This document shows positions 49,117 to 61,500 of a DNA stretch of 64,000 nt, in pieces. The stretch's first letter is position 1. Each line of letters begins with the position of its first letter. A model generated the notes under the pieces. That model made no database searches. It saw only the letters and a program-made list of their open reading frames with translations, and was not told where the DNA came from. Location: the NCBI RefSeq assembly GCF_958979055.1, contig NC_084891.1, positions 28,245,001 to 28,309,000 on the forward strand, written 5' to 3'. This stretch comes from Alnus glutinosa (taxonomy: Eukaryota > Streptophyta > Magnoliopsida > Fagales > Betulaceae). The translations under genes were made by a program, and so were the position numbers.

Positions 49117-49441
49117 TGTTAGAATATATATTTCATATTACGTTGGTATATTTTCTTATAATAATATTTCTCATTTAGGTTTAATTTCTTTGTAGGCTTT
49201 ATTCCCGTTATATTATAATATTTATATTCTCTAAATTAGGTTTATTAATATTTATCTTATTTAAGTCTAGGGTTTATTAGTCATCACTACTCATTATCTC
49301 TCTAGCTAATAAATAGAGAATTGTCTAATAATGTTTAATATAGTGAATAGATAAGATGTAACTCATGCATATCACTCCGTTTCCGCTCTCTTTTTCTTTA
49401 TCTCTCATATAATATTATTTTCTATTTTATATTTATTTCCA
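49117..49441 (+). mobile_element. Copia-style LTR fossil
   Basis: It starts TGTTAGAATATATATTTCAT right after a polypurine-like tract, has a TATA-like AATAAATAGAGAATTG in the middle and a CT-rich region before its end. The right boundary is uncertain and no second LTR is seen, so it is incomplete. Confidence 0.5.
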
Positions 49442-51098
49442 TGTGGAAATTTTTTCGTGAAAAAGTGTATATCATCTTGAAAATGATATAAATAGGCAAG
49501 AAAGACGAGACTTTTTAAAAATTTCAATTTATAGCGAAGTGTGAAAGAGAATTTGAAATATACAAGATGTAAATGTTTTTACAGAGAAGTCAGTAATAAC
49601 TTATTACCTACTAAGAAAATTCTTCTTAAAATAATGATAGTGCATGATCCTTTTGTCCCATTTGTGGGTCGGCTGTAAAGATCATTAGCCACATTTTTTG
49701 GATTTATTCTACGTCAACCTTTGTATGGACAAAATGCAATAGAAATATCCAAAAATGTTATATTAAGGAAGAAGATTTGCTTTGCCTAATAGAGATTATG
49801 TATATAATGATGACACATCATTTAAATAATAGAGAGGAATTCTATTCAAGTTAGGTCCTGATAAGCTCACGACAAGCGATTGCCTTCTATTTACTTTTTT
49901 CCACTTTGACTTTTCCGATAAATGGAATTGCCTTTTTTTGAGCGAAAAAAGATAAACAACACCCAAGGTTGGAACATCGGAAATTGGAGATCCCCTGGGA
50001 TTGGTTTGCGCTTTGAATGGGGCTGCCGCTTCACGTGCGTGGACCCCAGCCCAAAAACTACTCGAACATTCTGGGGCCCATTCTTCCATTCAATGTCGAG
50101 GGCCCACGTAGTCGAATCGAATAACCCGAACCCGAATATGAAAGCGGGTCCGTATTTTGTATATTGGATAGAAAAACTCTTTTTTCACTTGACAGTTTCG
50201 ATTGACAAAAAAAAAAAAAAAAAAAAAACCTACGAATTGCTACAAAAGACAATAGAACATGTTCAAATGTCTCGTACTCTGTTGTTTGGAATTATTAGCG
50301 ATCTGAATAATAAATATGAAAAAATCTAAATTTTAGAAGACAAGAAAATTATTGAAAATATAAGAATAATGATGCCCTGCAAATTCACTCCACAAAGAAG
50401 AGACTGTGTGGAGTCCACTTGCCCTAACCAGATGAATCTGACGTCCTACATTGTCCGGAACAACTAGGATTCACTTCCCAAATTGTCCGGAGGAACTAGG
50501 CCCCGCAGGCCCTCCCGCTTTGTAGAGCGTTCGGATACGACAATTGCAGGGTGACAAAGAACTATGAGGGATAAGGTCGAAAAAAGGATTGTCTATATTT
50601 TTTTAGCCAAACATGTCCCATCGTAATACTGCACGACTTTTTATAGGCAAGCAAAATTAGTAATCATCTTCCCCCGGAACCCCACCTTATTCTCATTGGG
50701 CAAGAAAAAGATACATATGGACAAAAGACAAGGATTTTATTCATTAAAAAAAAAAAAAAAACATGGATTCAAGGAACGGGATATTAAAAGTAACGAAATG
50801 CCACCACCGGTCGGTCCTGTAGCTTGGGAATCCGAATGCATTTTCCTTCGATCTCTTCCCTCTACTTTTTCCACCCACTTGATGGAAAGGTTCTCAGAAC
50901 ATTAAAACCAAACCCAGTTGACGCCTATTCCAACAACAATATATTCTCTCTCCTCCTTTTCAAGAGAAATTTGGCAAGCTTTTTGGTTATGGAAGAAAGA
51001 AGGCATAAAATATAGGGAGTTTGCCACTGTATTACTTCTCAAAAGGGGAATGATTCATCTAATACTAGTGCACACAAGTATTTTTAGCATTTCTCTTC
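49442..51098. other. intergenic, no gene recognised
   Basis: Mixed sequence with A runs at about 50205 and 50750. Several overlapping open frames show no motif. At 50440-50510 a pair of near-repeats contains TTGTCCGGA(A/G)(C/G)AACTAGG. The last part is the 3' flank of the bZIP gene. Confidence 0.5.
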
Positions 51099-52240
51099 TC
51101 AAAATGGAGCAGTCAAGGTTCTATGGATACGACGTTTTCTTGGGAGATGAGCAGCGGCCACCAGGCAGAACTGCAAGCACAAATACACCAAAGACATCTT
51201 AACCAAGAGTGTTGTAATTAAAAAGAAAAATTAATATTTGATTTTTATTGTTACATTATTTCATTGTATATCAGTATTTCTCTTATAAGAAACACGCAAT
51301 CACAAATAAGTAAAGGGACTAATTCAAGGCTTTATTTGACCTCCTCTTGCTGCCTTCTGAGCCTAGCATTCTCTTCCTGTAAATGAGCAAGTTCAAGTTC
51401 CAAATCATCCCTGTAAGCCTGCAAAAGATTCAAAACGGCATGAAACAACATCCTAGGCTCCTAGCAACACATCACAGCAACTAAAGTCAACATATTGATA
51501 AGAAATAAAATAGTAAAGTGAATAACACCATTTCATTATATATATATATATATATATAGGACGAGGGAAAAAAAAAAAAAAAAAAAAAGAGAGAAAGATT
51601 CCTGTTTCTTTGCTCTAGAACGAGCGGCTGACTCTCTGTTCTTGATCATCCGCTTATATCTCTGATCACTGGGTTCATCACCATATTCTTGAACCCTTTT
51701 CTTGCAATAAGAAGGGAATAGTACTGAAGAAGAACCCAAAACACCAACGGGAGAGTAGTTCAAGGAAGAAACAAAAGAATTAGGAGGTGCAGTGACACTG
51801 GCATGACATGGCAGTTGTAGGTTTGGCCTAATGGGAGAACGGCTTTCAAGGTATGCAAAATCAAACCCAGAAATAGAATTCATGCTCAGCTTAGTGGCAG
51901 GAGGCGGCGCCAGAGAAGCCAAGAAAGTGGCCGTCTCAACGGTTGGTAAGACTTTGTTGGAGGATCGAGGCAAGAAGTCTTGGAGGATCGTACCACAAAA
52001 ATCAGCAGGGTGGTAGTTGGTGGTGGCGGAGGAGAGGGTGTTGTTGGAGTGGTCACGAAGAGAGGCTAGGCTGATGTCTTTCCACACTTCTTCCATGAAT
52101 TTTCTGGCCGACGGGGTTGGGATGACCGGTGAAGAAGGGGAAAAAGAAGAAAGAGACGAGCTTCTGGAGGAGGATTTGGAAGGTGAGCAGGAGTTTCCGC
52201 TGCCGCCATTATTGTTGATTGCCTCGGGCGGTGTCCGCAT
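51099..52240 (-). CDS. FD-like bZIP transcription factor (group A)
   Basis: Floral-regulator-type bZIP expected to bind DNA in the nucleus and join FT/14-3-3 complexes. Three exons, 51602-52240, 51341-51418 and 51099-51170, give 262 aa in one frame. Exon 1 has FMEEVWKDISLASL and GTILQDFL, typical of FD relatives, then the basic region KNRESAARSR (Asn201, Arg209). Exon 2 supplies AYRDDLELELAHLQEENARL, placing Leu219 nine residues after Arg209 as required. Exon 3 ends RTLTAPF, the phosphorylatable C-terminal motif bound by 14-3-3 proteins. Acceptors are TTGCAG in both cases and intron 2 has a GT donor. The expected exon 1 donor reads CAG followed by GAATCT instead of GT. Failure to splice there would end the protein after a short Phe-rich tail. 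Confidence 0.85.
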
Positions 52241-52269
52241 GGTTGGTTGAGAGAGAGAGACAGATTGAG

Positions 52270-53543
52270 TGAGAGAGATGGGAACCTTGGATGATAAAGA
52301 AACGTACGTGTGTTTGAGTCCTGGCTGGTCTCTCTGCAGTCTGCATAAATGCTTTTTTTAAAAAAAGTGGTCTATTATGTGCATAAATGTTCTGATGCGT
52401 AATTATGTTCCCTACCTAAAACTTTTTTTTTTTTTTGTAGGTAATCCCAAAACATTTATTGGTTCTAGATAATACGAATATATATATATATATAATTTTT
52501 TTTTTTATATTACAGATGGTAAATTTTTTATAAAAATATTAGTTAAATTTTTAATATGATGAGAATATTTAATTTAAAAAAATAACGAATTTTTTTTTTT
52601 TTTTTTAGTTTTCGAAGTAAACATTTTATTTTAATACATATTCTAAGAAGTAGTAGAATATTTAAATTTAACGAAGAGAATATGTGAATATATCTTAATG
52701 AAATAAGATTAAGTATATATTATGTTTAATTTAAATAGAACATATTATTAACGAATGTCCTAATAACATTAATAAAAGATTGTCTATTAAAGCTTTTTTT
52801 CTTTGGACTTTTTATTTTTTTTACCAAAATAAAAATATTAACAAACAACACAAAACACTTAAAGCTATTTTTATTTTTACATGACATTATAATACCTTTT
52901 CAAATTAAAAATAAAAAACGTATTTTTATTAAAAAAAAAATCAAAAGATTTACTCAAATATATTAAAAAAATCCTCAAATCTATTGTCAACACTCTCACT
53001 TCCTGACTTTGCACTAAAAATTACCATTCTTCTAGCCTATGCTAAATTATTTTTAACTACATTGGTGAAATATAGATGCTTTCTATTTATAAGTTAGGTC
53101 GGAGACTTTCAACTGATGTTTCACTTTAATTATTCGTTCCATCAAATAATAAAATTTTATGATAAAAATAAATAACTAAATACCTTTAATTTGTGTTTAA
53201 TTAAAACAAAGTAAATCAGACGTGGCATACTTTAATTTATGAAAGAATATCTTACACATTCTCCAGCCAATTTTAGCATGCAAACCAAAATCTATGAAAT
53301 TGTGTATTATCTGTTTTGGGTACGTAGAACAAGACTGAAAGCTATTGTTTGATTCTCTTACCTAACATGCACAGAGATGGAGTGAAGAATAAAAGACCGG
53401 GAAATATGAAAGAGACTGATGAAGCTAAAATCATTAGGTAGTAGATTGAGGCAAGAAACAAAGGGAAAGAGGCTTTCGGCATCGGTCCCAATCCTCGATC
53501 TACTTCCATCCGCCTCAACCAAAGCCTTTTGATTTTTGAATTT
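52270..53543. other. intergenic upstream of the bZIP gene
   Basis: GA-rich leader-like sequence near 52250-52275, then AT-rich DNA with T runs. No gene or clear element is recognised. Confidence 0.5.
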
Positions 53544-53692
53544 GAATCCTTTCCATTTGAAATTGAACTAATTCTCTTTATTTAATGTAAAAATGAGAGT
53601 ATAGTTGTCTTTTCACCTTCTTTAAAAATGTGAAAAGACAACTATTACCCTTCCTATTTAACTAAATGGAAAGAATCCTCTCCATTTCATCC
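53544..53692. mobile_element. fold-back MITE, second copy
   Basis: Same length and core as 40016-40164 (AGTATAGTTGTCTTTTCAC ... GTGAAAAGACAACTATTACCC), with outer AATCCTTTCCATTT / CTCCATTTCATCC arms. No matching target duplication was identified. Confidence 0.8.
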
Positions 53693-53981
53693 TTGTTTTC
53701 TGAGTTTTAGCAGCAATTAATGACTCTTTTTTTTTTTTCCTTTTTTTCTTTTTGTAAATATTATTTTGTTGTTTGAATGGCTAATAATTATGCTAACGTC
53801 ATAGAATTTAGTAGTCTTTAGATCAATTATTGTTACGTTAGCATAATAAGATAAAAGTGAGATAAATGTATAGTGTATAACATTACTTTTTTTATTATGG
53901 TGTTAGAATATATAAAGGGGAACATGATCCTTTCAATTTTATGGTTCAGATTAAATTTTACAGTAACTAATAATGTATATG

Positions 53982-54934
53982 AAAAAACCTTTTTTTTTAG
54001 CGGCTTCAATCTCTTCTTTCTAGAGAGAGAAGGTCTGAAATTTCTAGAGAGAGAGAGAACTGTGAGCTCCGTTCGCCGGGGGGGGGGGGGAGGCTCCACG
54101 TCTCCCCCTCCTAGTACTGGTGTTTCCCTCTGGCCGTTAGGGCAAGGGTGTTTTTGTCTCCAAGCCTTTTGGCTGTTGGAGTTTTGTTCCTCCCGGTGCT
54201 TGAACCGGTGGAGGTTGTTGGGTTTTTTCTTTTTTTTTTTTTTTCTGTAGTTTTCTTGTTGCAAGCAGTGATTTTCAGGTACTGGCCCGTGAAGAACGGT
54301 AGGTGTTGGAGGATTTCCGGTGGAGTTATGTTCAATGTCAGATCTGTTAGCCTCGACTGGTTTTTCTCCAACAAGAACTTTCCAAGTGCGGTGGCCGGCC
54401 TTTTTTGGTCAGGATGGTTATTTTTTGAGGCCGTGCAGTTCGTCTTTGGTCGGTGTGTGACCCGCACACGCCGGCGTTTCAATTCTTCTGCTTTATGCGT
54501 GTGTGGGTTACAACTGTTTTCTTCGGTCTCGGAAGGTGCCGATCTCAGCTTGTGAAGGTCGTCTGTCGTTAGGGAGGTTCCCGAGGAAGGTGCGTGTTTT
54601 ACACGCACCGTCTCTGGTAGTCGTTTCTTGCCGGTGTCTGTATTCTGGGTTTTTGTTTGTGTTTGTGTTTTTTGTTGTATATTCCTACTTGTATTCACAG
54701 TCTACCGTTTGGTAGCTGCTTCAAATTAGGTTTTCCTGGTTTTGTGAGTAGAGATTATTTATCTCTGTTCACTTTGATGGCCTTTGGGCTCTGTTTTCTC
54801 GCATTTGGGCGATGTGATTGTATCTCGTGCTCATGTGCTTGTATCGTTTGTTTTATTCTCTGGTTATGTACCCCTTTGGGGAGCATTTCTCAAGAATGAA
54901 ATAGAAGAAGAAGGCACTGTGTTCAAAACAAAAA
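53982..54934 (+). mobile_element. non-coding LINE-type retroposon with perfect 17-bp target duplication
   Basis: AACTAATAATGTATATG occurs at 53965-53981 and 54935-54951. The 953-bp insert starts with CT/GA-rich sequence (TCTAGAGAGAGAAGG), is GC-richer than its surroundings, and ends AAACAAAAAA at the right duplication, so it was copied from a polyadenylated RNA. I see no reverse transcriptase or RNase H domain. It could be an internally deleted or non-autonomous L1 derivative, or a retroposed non-coding transcript. An open frame of 135 codons (54148-54555) has no recognisable motif. Confidence 0.8.
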
Positions 54935-54951
54935 AACTAATAATGTATATG

Positions 54952-55345
54952 TTGCCTACATTGCCACATCAATTAAAATCTTTAAATGATATGACACTAT
55001 GTATACCATTAAATGTAAAATCTAAACTTACCACAAATAGTTCATTTATATTTCAATGGAAATTGAATCGATTCTTTTCATGGGATCTCCTACAATCGTC
55101 CTATTCAGATTGCAAGAATTTCTACAATTGTGAGAGATGGAACTCACTTGGCAAATAAGCCCAAAATGACAAAAATAGTGTTAGCTGAAGACGGTACAAA
55201 TGAAAAGGACTTTTTGTTTTGTTTCTTTCTTTTTTTTTTCTTTTTTCTTTTTTCTTTCTCGTTTTCTTTAGATTGAAGAAAACTCAATCTATTAAATATA
55301 AATGTAATTATGATGCAAGTAAATCTCAAATGCATTTTGGAAATA
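54952..55345. other. intergenic
   Basis: AT-rich with long T/C runs. No gene recognised. Confidence 0.5.
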
Positions 55346-55531
55346 GAGAAATGATAGATAAATGACGTTTCATCGTCTCCGCCCGTCATTTTATAACAAA
55401 AAATGTATCCTTTATGCATAAAGTCTTATTCTTTATACATTTTTTCTTTTCTTTTTTTTAACAAAATGATTTTTTTTTATTATAAAATGACGGACAGGGG
55501 ATAGACAAACGTCTCCTGTCTATCATTTCTC
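55346..55531. mobile_element. Mutator-type MITE with 9-bp target duplication
   Basis: A 186-bp element with ends GAGAAATGATAGA in inverted orientation and about 50 bp of imperfect inverted repeat (sharing CCGTCATTTTATAA). It is flanked by a perfect TTGGAAATA at 55337-55345 and 55532-55540, the length typical of Mutator-like elements. Confidence 0.85.
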
Positions 55532-56335
55532 TTGGAAATATATGTAACAATCACATACTTTATTAAAAACGTATGTAATTTTTAATCACATAAGTGTTGA
55601 ACACATGCTAATTTAATAAATTGAGTTGAAAAAAATTCCTCCAATTTAGGTTGGATGGAAATTTTATCCGATCTCTATTTTCCTATTTTGAAAATCAACC
55701 ATTAGATTTGCAATATCCACACGTGAGTCCTAAAGATTCAATGGTTAATTTTATAAATAAATAAAAAAAAAAAAAAAAAGAATGACTCGAATATATTAAA
55801 TAACATGAAAAAAAAAAAGGAAAAAAAGAAAAAAGAAAAAAGAAAAGAAAGGGTATCTTAGTGGAAAAATGGTTGCAATATAACACTAATGAGTTTGGCG
55901 GAAGAAGGGTATACAAAAACAAAAAGCCCAAACACACCATGGATTAGACCAATCGTGATGAAAAGGCCCTTGTTTCCATAAAGCGAGTAACGCTTGGAAA
56001 TTGGAATATATATATATATATATATATAGATAGCTACGTTACCTCTACTCCCTTGTGTCCCAATCTTCCTACTTTTCAGTAGTTTCAACTCTTTCATACC
56101 ACCCATCTGACATGATAAATCTCACCATCAATCCCACGGTGAGAATATATGGTGACGGTGTTGGGGGATAGAGGAGGAAAAGAGGAATGTCAATAATGAG
56201 GAGGCCGGTCTTTAAACTCTTTTAGATTTCATTCAGATGAGGTTATAAAATTTAAGCCACAAATAAGAGGTAATAAAAGCTAACTCAATTTGGAGGTGAG
56301 CCACTCTCATTTATGATATTAAAAAGAGTAATGCT

Positions 56336-56476
56336 AAAAATTAGATTTTTATTCTATAATTATTTCATAATGTAGAAATTTGATGAGTTTTTTTTTTAAA
56401 AAAATAAAAAATAAAAATCAAAGGCTCATTAGAACTGTCACTTTGTGGATTAAAAATATAATTTTTAACATTTCTC
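56336..56476. mobile_element. MITE related to 6709-6870
   Basis: The ends GAGTAATGCTAAAAATTA and, inverted, GAGAAATGTTAAAAATTA bracket 141 bp of AT-rich sequence. The terminus matches the GAGTAAT family in GDSL copy 1 intron 1. Confidence 0.6.
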
Positions 56477-56565
56477 TATGAAAAATATCATATTTTTTTT
56501 TTCTCTTTTCAAGAGTGTTAATTGAGTAGGGTTAGGAAGTCTTATCAGATTGCTATTATACAATG

Positions 56566-56695
56566 ACCTATAACTCTTTCACAACTTGTTGATACGTGTC
56601 AGTATATGATTGCAAGATGTTAATTTTTTTTTAGTGGATAGCATGGCTCAAATAGTATGCTGAACATGTGACAAGCTGTAAAAAAGTTATAAGTG
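56566..56695. mobile_element. small inverted-repeat element
   Basis: CCTATAACTCTTTCACAACT on the left pairs imperfectly with AGCTGTAAAAAAGTTATAAG on the right. Confidence 0.5.
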
Positions 56696-58585
56696 AAACA
56701 TTACTCCACATTATTTTAGTACTAATGTTATTTTCGGTACGTTAAATGACTATTAATAGAAGAGTCTTGGTTTTAAAGTATATAATAAGCATCTAACACT
56801 TGAAATATTCATTCCCTCATGTACAATAACAATAGCTATTTCAATTTTTCTATTAGAATAACCATTCAACGTATCAAAAGTAACCTAAGTCTATACTAAA
56901 GATCGTGCCCATTCGTAGCTCATGTTTGCTTCGTCCCTATACAAATAGTAATTGAAGAGTCGAAGACCCAAGAGTCCGAACAAACATCTACTTGAGTTCG
57001 AGGCCTGCCTACATCTATTCATTATCCTATCTTTACTTCACCCTCTATTCTTAAAAATTAACGGCCTTTTATATAGAAAATTTCTTCATGAATAACACTT
57101 CGTCTTCCCACATAACAATGGATCTATTATTTCAAAAAAAGAAAAAAGAAAAAAAGAAAAGAACAAAGGATCTATTATGATGAAACATATTATTCATGTG
57201 AAAAGGAAATGTTGTCATCAGAGTAGCAAGTAATTACTCATTTTATAATGCATAACATTATTTTGCTCACTTCCCCTCTTGTTTTTGTTCAAGAAAGGCT
57301 TCAAATGTTATTTTGTTTAGCTGTAATGTTAAAATGGGAGTAAAAAAGAGTTGCATCGGGTTCAACAATTTGAAAAACTGTTACCGTACTCACCAAATTT
57401 GACAAGCACCATTCACTCACCAGATGTTAGAACAAAGCATTTTTAATCTCTAACATTCTCTATCCTCTTAATAAAAAGCAAAGGGAGAATATTTAAATAA
57501 AATAATTAAAGTAAATAGCTAAAATAATGAGCAAAATGTAGGCACTTTGAAAAAGTAGGTACCTAACATAGAAAAAAATGTGATTTTAACACATTTTAGC
57601 TAAAATTGAGAGCAAATTTGCTCAACCCCATGTTAATGCTCTAAGGGAGTGAAAAACTAGGCGAGCTCATTGTTAAGTGGGAAATATGGAAAAAGAAGTA
57701 AACTTCATTACCACCTGCAAAGTATTACTAAGCTTTGACAAATGAAGCAGCCATAGAAATTATGCCTCCACACAAGTAAGGAAACCACTAAATATACTAA
57801 ACAAACACAAATATTGCAGCATGAAACAAAGAATGCAAGACCAATGTCAATCACAACTTAAACAAAAAGTAAATCCAACCTTCCATGACATATTTTAGCC
57901 TAAATATTATCATCCAACAAAACCTTTGCAAAATTCCTAAAAGAAAAAGAAAAGGTACATAAAAAATGTAGCCAAATGTAATTATGTATTTGCTAATAAA
58001 TAATAAATTTTAAAAAAATATATGAAAAAAAAAAAGAGTTAAAAGTCTGGGGAAGTACAAATAGGAGAAATTCAAGCAAAGTCTGACTACACTTCCTCTG
58101 GCAACCAAGCACTGATTTTCTGCAATTCAAATTCCCCCTCCTCTGTTCCCCCTAGACAGGAATTTGAACACGCTTATGGGGAAACATCCCAAGTTTTGCT
58201 CTCCTAAATGTTTTACCCACCCATGCCACCAGAAATCACCAGAAACCCAAAAGACAAACATCACACCGAAACAAAGCTATACAACCCAATAACCTCTGCC
58301 TGAACCAATCATCTAAGTACTCTCTGTCTCACTTTCTTTTCATTCTTTATCTTTAGCCAATAATTTATAGATAATTCTTATTCTGTATTCCTCTACTAGC
58401 CTCATCAAAGAACTGCCAAAACCAGTCTATGTGACTGAGTAAACAAAAGAAAAGATCCCACACCTTCAACATAAGCCTCACTTCCCACTTCCCTCCAGAA
58501 ACTCTCCAAAAATAGAAGTGCACTATCCTGATGGGATTGTGCTTGATTTTTTTTTTTTTTTTTTTGGGGGGGGGGCACATATTGA
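56696..58585. other. LARP gene 3' flank and intergenic
   Basis: AT-rich with A runs; no gene recognised. The part from about 58060 to 58585 is less AT-rich and may be the 3' UTR of the LARP-type gene on the minus strand. Confidence 0.5.
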
Positions 58586-61500
58586 TCAATTCTGGCTTGA
58601 GCAGGTGTTTTCAGTAGCCTCGCCATTCGGGAGTTGTGACTGGCCAACAGACTCAGCCAGATATCTTCCTTGAACAGCCTCAGAGTTAGGGTCAGCCTTC
58701 CCTGTCACACCACTTTGATTTGTATCCACTTCCTCTATTGTCAACTTCTGAAAAGAAGAAGACATGTTGTCGCCTGATTTATTAGGAGAAACTGAGCCTG
58801 AATCAGTGGGATGCAGAGCAGACACTGGTATCCATTTCTTCCACTCATTACGCCTCCTCACCTTGTCATCCTGCAGCAATTTCAAAAGAGATTCAGAGTA
58901 GCCATACAAAATGATTGTTGTTCGGCAGCTTGTAGCTTGCTTTTCCACGATGGTACAGTACTGTAGTCCATTGATACATAATCCACTACACATATGTTAG
59001 TGTTTAACTGAATGCAAAAACATAATTCCAACACTATGTTGCAGGACATATAATAAATCCAATATAAGAGGTGGCAAAAGATTCCTAGGAAGACAGTTTA
59101 AAATGAATAAAGGAATTTACCAGTACTTCCACAATAGTCGATGTTCTCAAGGAATCCAATATCAACTGGATGTTGGTTGTCAAATGCTTCACCTGCAAAG
59201 AGCCATAAAGCAAAATTGATAGATCCAAGGACAATTGGTACCGGGGAAAGAAATGGAAAGCCAAAGATGGGAATAAAGTTGGATTCAAATGTGAAATGGG
59301 AAGCATATTCTTTCTAATAAATCAAGAGAAAATTTCAGACGTTTTGCCTCTTCTGAGTAACCACCAAATCACTGTGAAGGCTGCCAGGGAGGGAGAGGTA
59401 GGGGAGTGGGGATTTAATTATTTTCAATCCTGTGTTCAATTCACACAATTTAGAAGGAGAGGCCAGAATGAATGTCAAAGTAGAGGTGAAAAAATAAAAA
59501 GGAGTAATGTTACACTCTTGGGTCCCATATGGCAGGGATCTTGGAAGGGATTTTAAAATGGCCCCCGACTCCTTACTCATCATTTAGTTTTAAAATTTAA
59601 AAAGTATCTGCAGTCGGACATAGTTTCAAATCTCAATCCACAAGTAGAGGATTTGTTAGGCCACATGAAAACATTGTCAAATAGTGCAGAAGCCACCATT
59701 AAATAACCTCCCCAACAAGTTTGCACACTGCAGTTTCAAAAAGATGCAGGTGCAAAGCTTCAGCTTAAATCGATAACACCATTACTAACGGCTCATAGAA
59801 GCTGATAGAACTTAGAAACCACTATAAAAGGATTCAACTAGAGAGTTTGTCCAAAATCATCACAAAGAAGTTATCCTTGACAACCTGACAAATTATGATG
59901 TCTGTGCCTACGAAGCACAGATATCATAATTTGGATCGAGACAAACTACAAGAAAAATACGGATATGACACAGGATTACAGGATTAAAAAAAAAAAAAAT
60001 ACTAAGTTTTACACGCTTTCATCATAATGGGTATAGCAAAAATATGCAGTACATAAAACAGTAACCCCCGAAAAAAAAATTGTCATTTATGTTAAAGACA
60101 AGCAGTTATATGCAAAATTGAAAATTCATATAATTTCAACATAACCAACCATAAAGTAGATTTCACAAATTTTCTTAAGATTGTGCCTCAAAAAATAATG
60201 CATCTGAAGTGAAAACACAAGCTGCTCCGGACAGACAAGGAAAAACAGTTTGTAAAGCACAAAGGTTCTACCTTGTATTTACAGACATGCAAATTATCAG
60301 GCAAAACCCAACTTCTCAAATAGTAATTCACTTTCTACTGTTAGCCCACTGCATTAACAACCTATGCCTAAATACTCACAATCATCCAAGCACATGAGCG
60401 CCTGAAGAAAAGAGTGAGGCACTAGTTGGCTCATTGGCAAGAGAAAGTTTCTAACATTCAAACACAGTTTCACAAACCCAGACACACTCACACCTCTCTG
60501 TCACCATGTGCCACAAGATATGACTTGAAAAAAGCACGTAGACAATATGACTTGAACATCTGAATCTAAAGCCAACTCTTAACAATTAAGCACATAACCT
60601 TTCACCACCAACTTAATAATAATCAGAAGATATAATGTACCTCCGAAACATATAAAAGTAGGTCTATAATGTATTTAGATTTTGTTAAAACAAATCTTCA
60701 CCTACATCTTCAACACCAATGCCAAATTCTTTCCTTCCCTCTTATGCAAAGATCCCAACAGCAAAGGAGATAGGTACTAGTGGCATTGCCAGAGTAAGGG
60801 CAGCTGGTGGTTTCATCATTAGTTTTGGATGTGGAGGAGGAGAATTCTCATACCAGAAATCACAAAATAGAAAAATATTGGCAGGGCATTGGAGATCGAG
60901 AAGGAAAGTAATTACTAACCATTATAATAAAAAAAATGCATAGTATTCATATTAGGAGAATGGTTTAAAGGAAGAGAGAGGCTTACACCTGATGAATGCC
61001 CAGTGGTACATAACAAAATCAAACTTTATGCGTGGACATCAATAATTTAATGCCAAAGAATAACTAAATCCAAAAACTTTAAATCCAATGATCGTATCTA
61101 CTCATCTCACTCTCTATCTTGCAGATCAAAAGCAGCATTTTACATGAGGTTATAACCAGATTTGAAAGCATCTTTAATTAATCTCATTAAGGGTGAATTG
61201 GTGAGCCAAGAAAAGTATTTGGATATCTAATAACAACAAAACCATTTCTAAATATTTAACTTGTGAACTCTTATATATCATAATCACTTAGCTAAACTGC
61301 AACCAAATTGCTCAAAAATACCTGAGAAAAAGATTGGTTTCCAACATTAAGCATAATAATTGTTGCTACAAGCGGGTTTCAGAAAACAAAAAGCAGACCA
61401 AGTCTCCATCACATAGGATAGGTTTAGACAAATCTGTTTACGTGTGTTTGTGGTGAGCCTTAGGGCTGGAACGTTAGGATTTTAGAGCTAGGGATTATAG

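Noticed and set aside
54148-54555. 135-codon open frame inside the 953-bp retroposon
   Set aside because: It is Phe/Val-rich from T runs, has no domain, and other frames are equally open.
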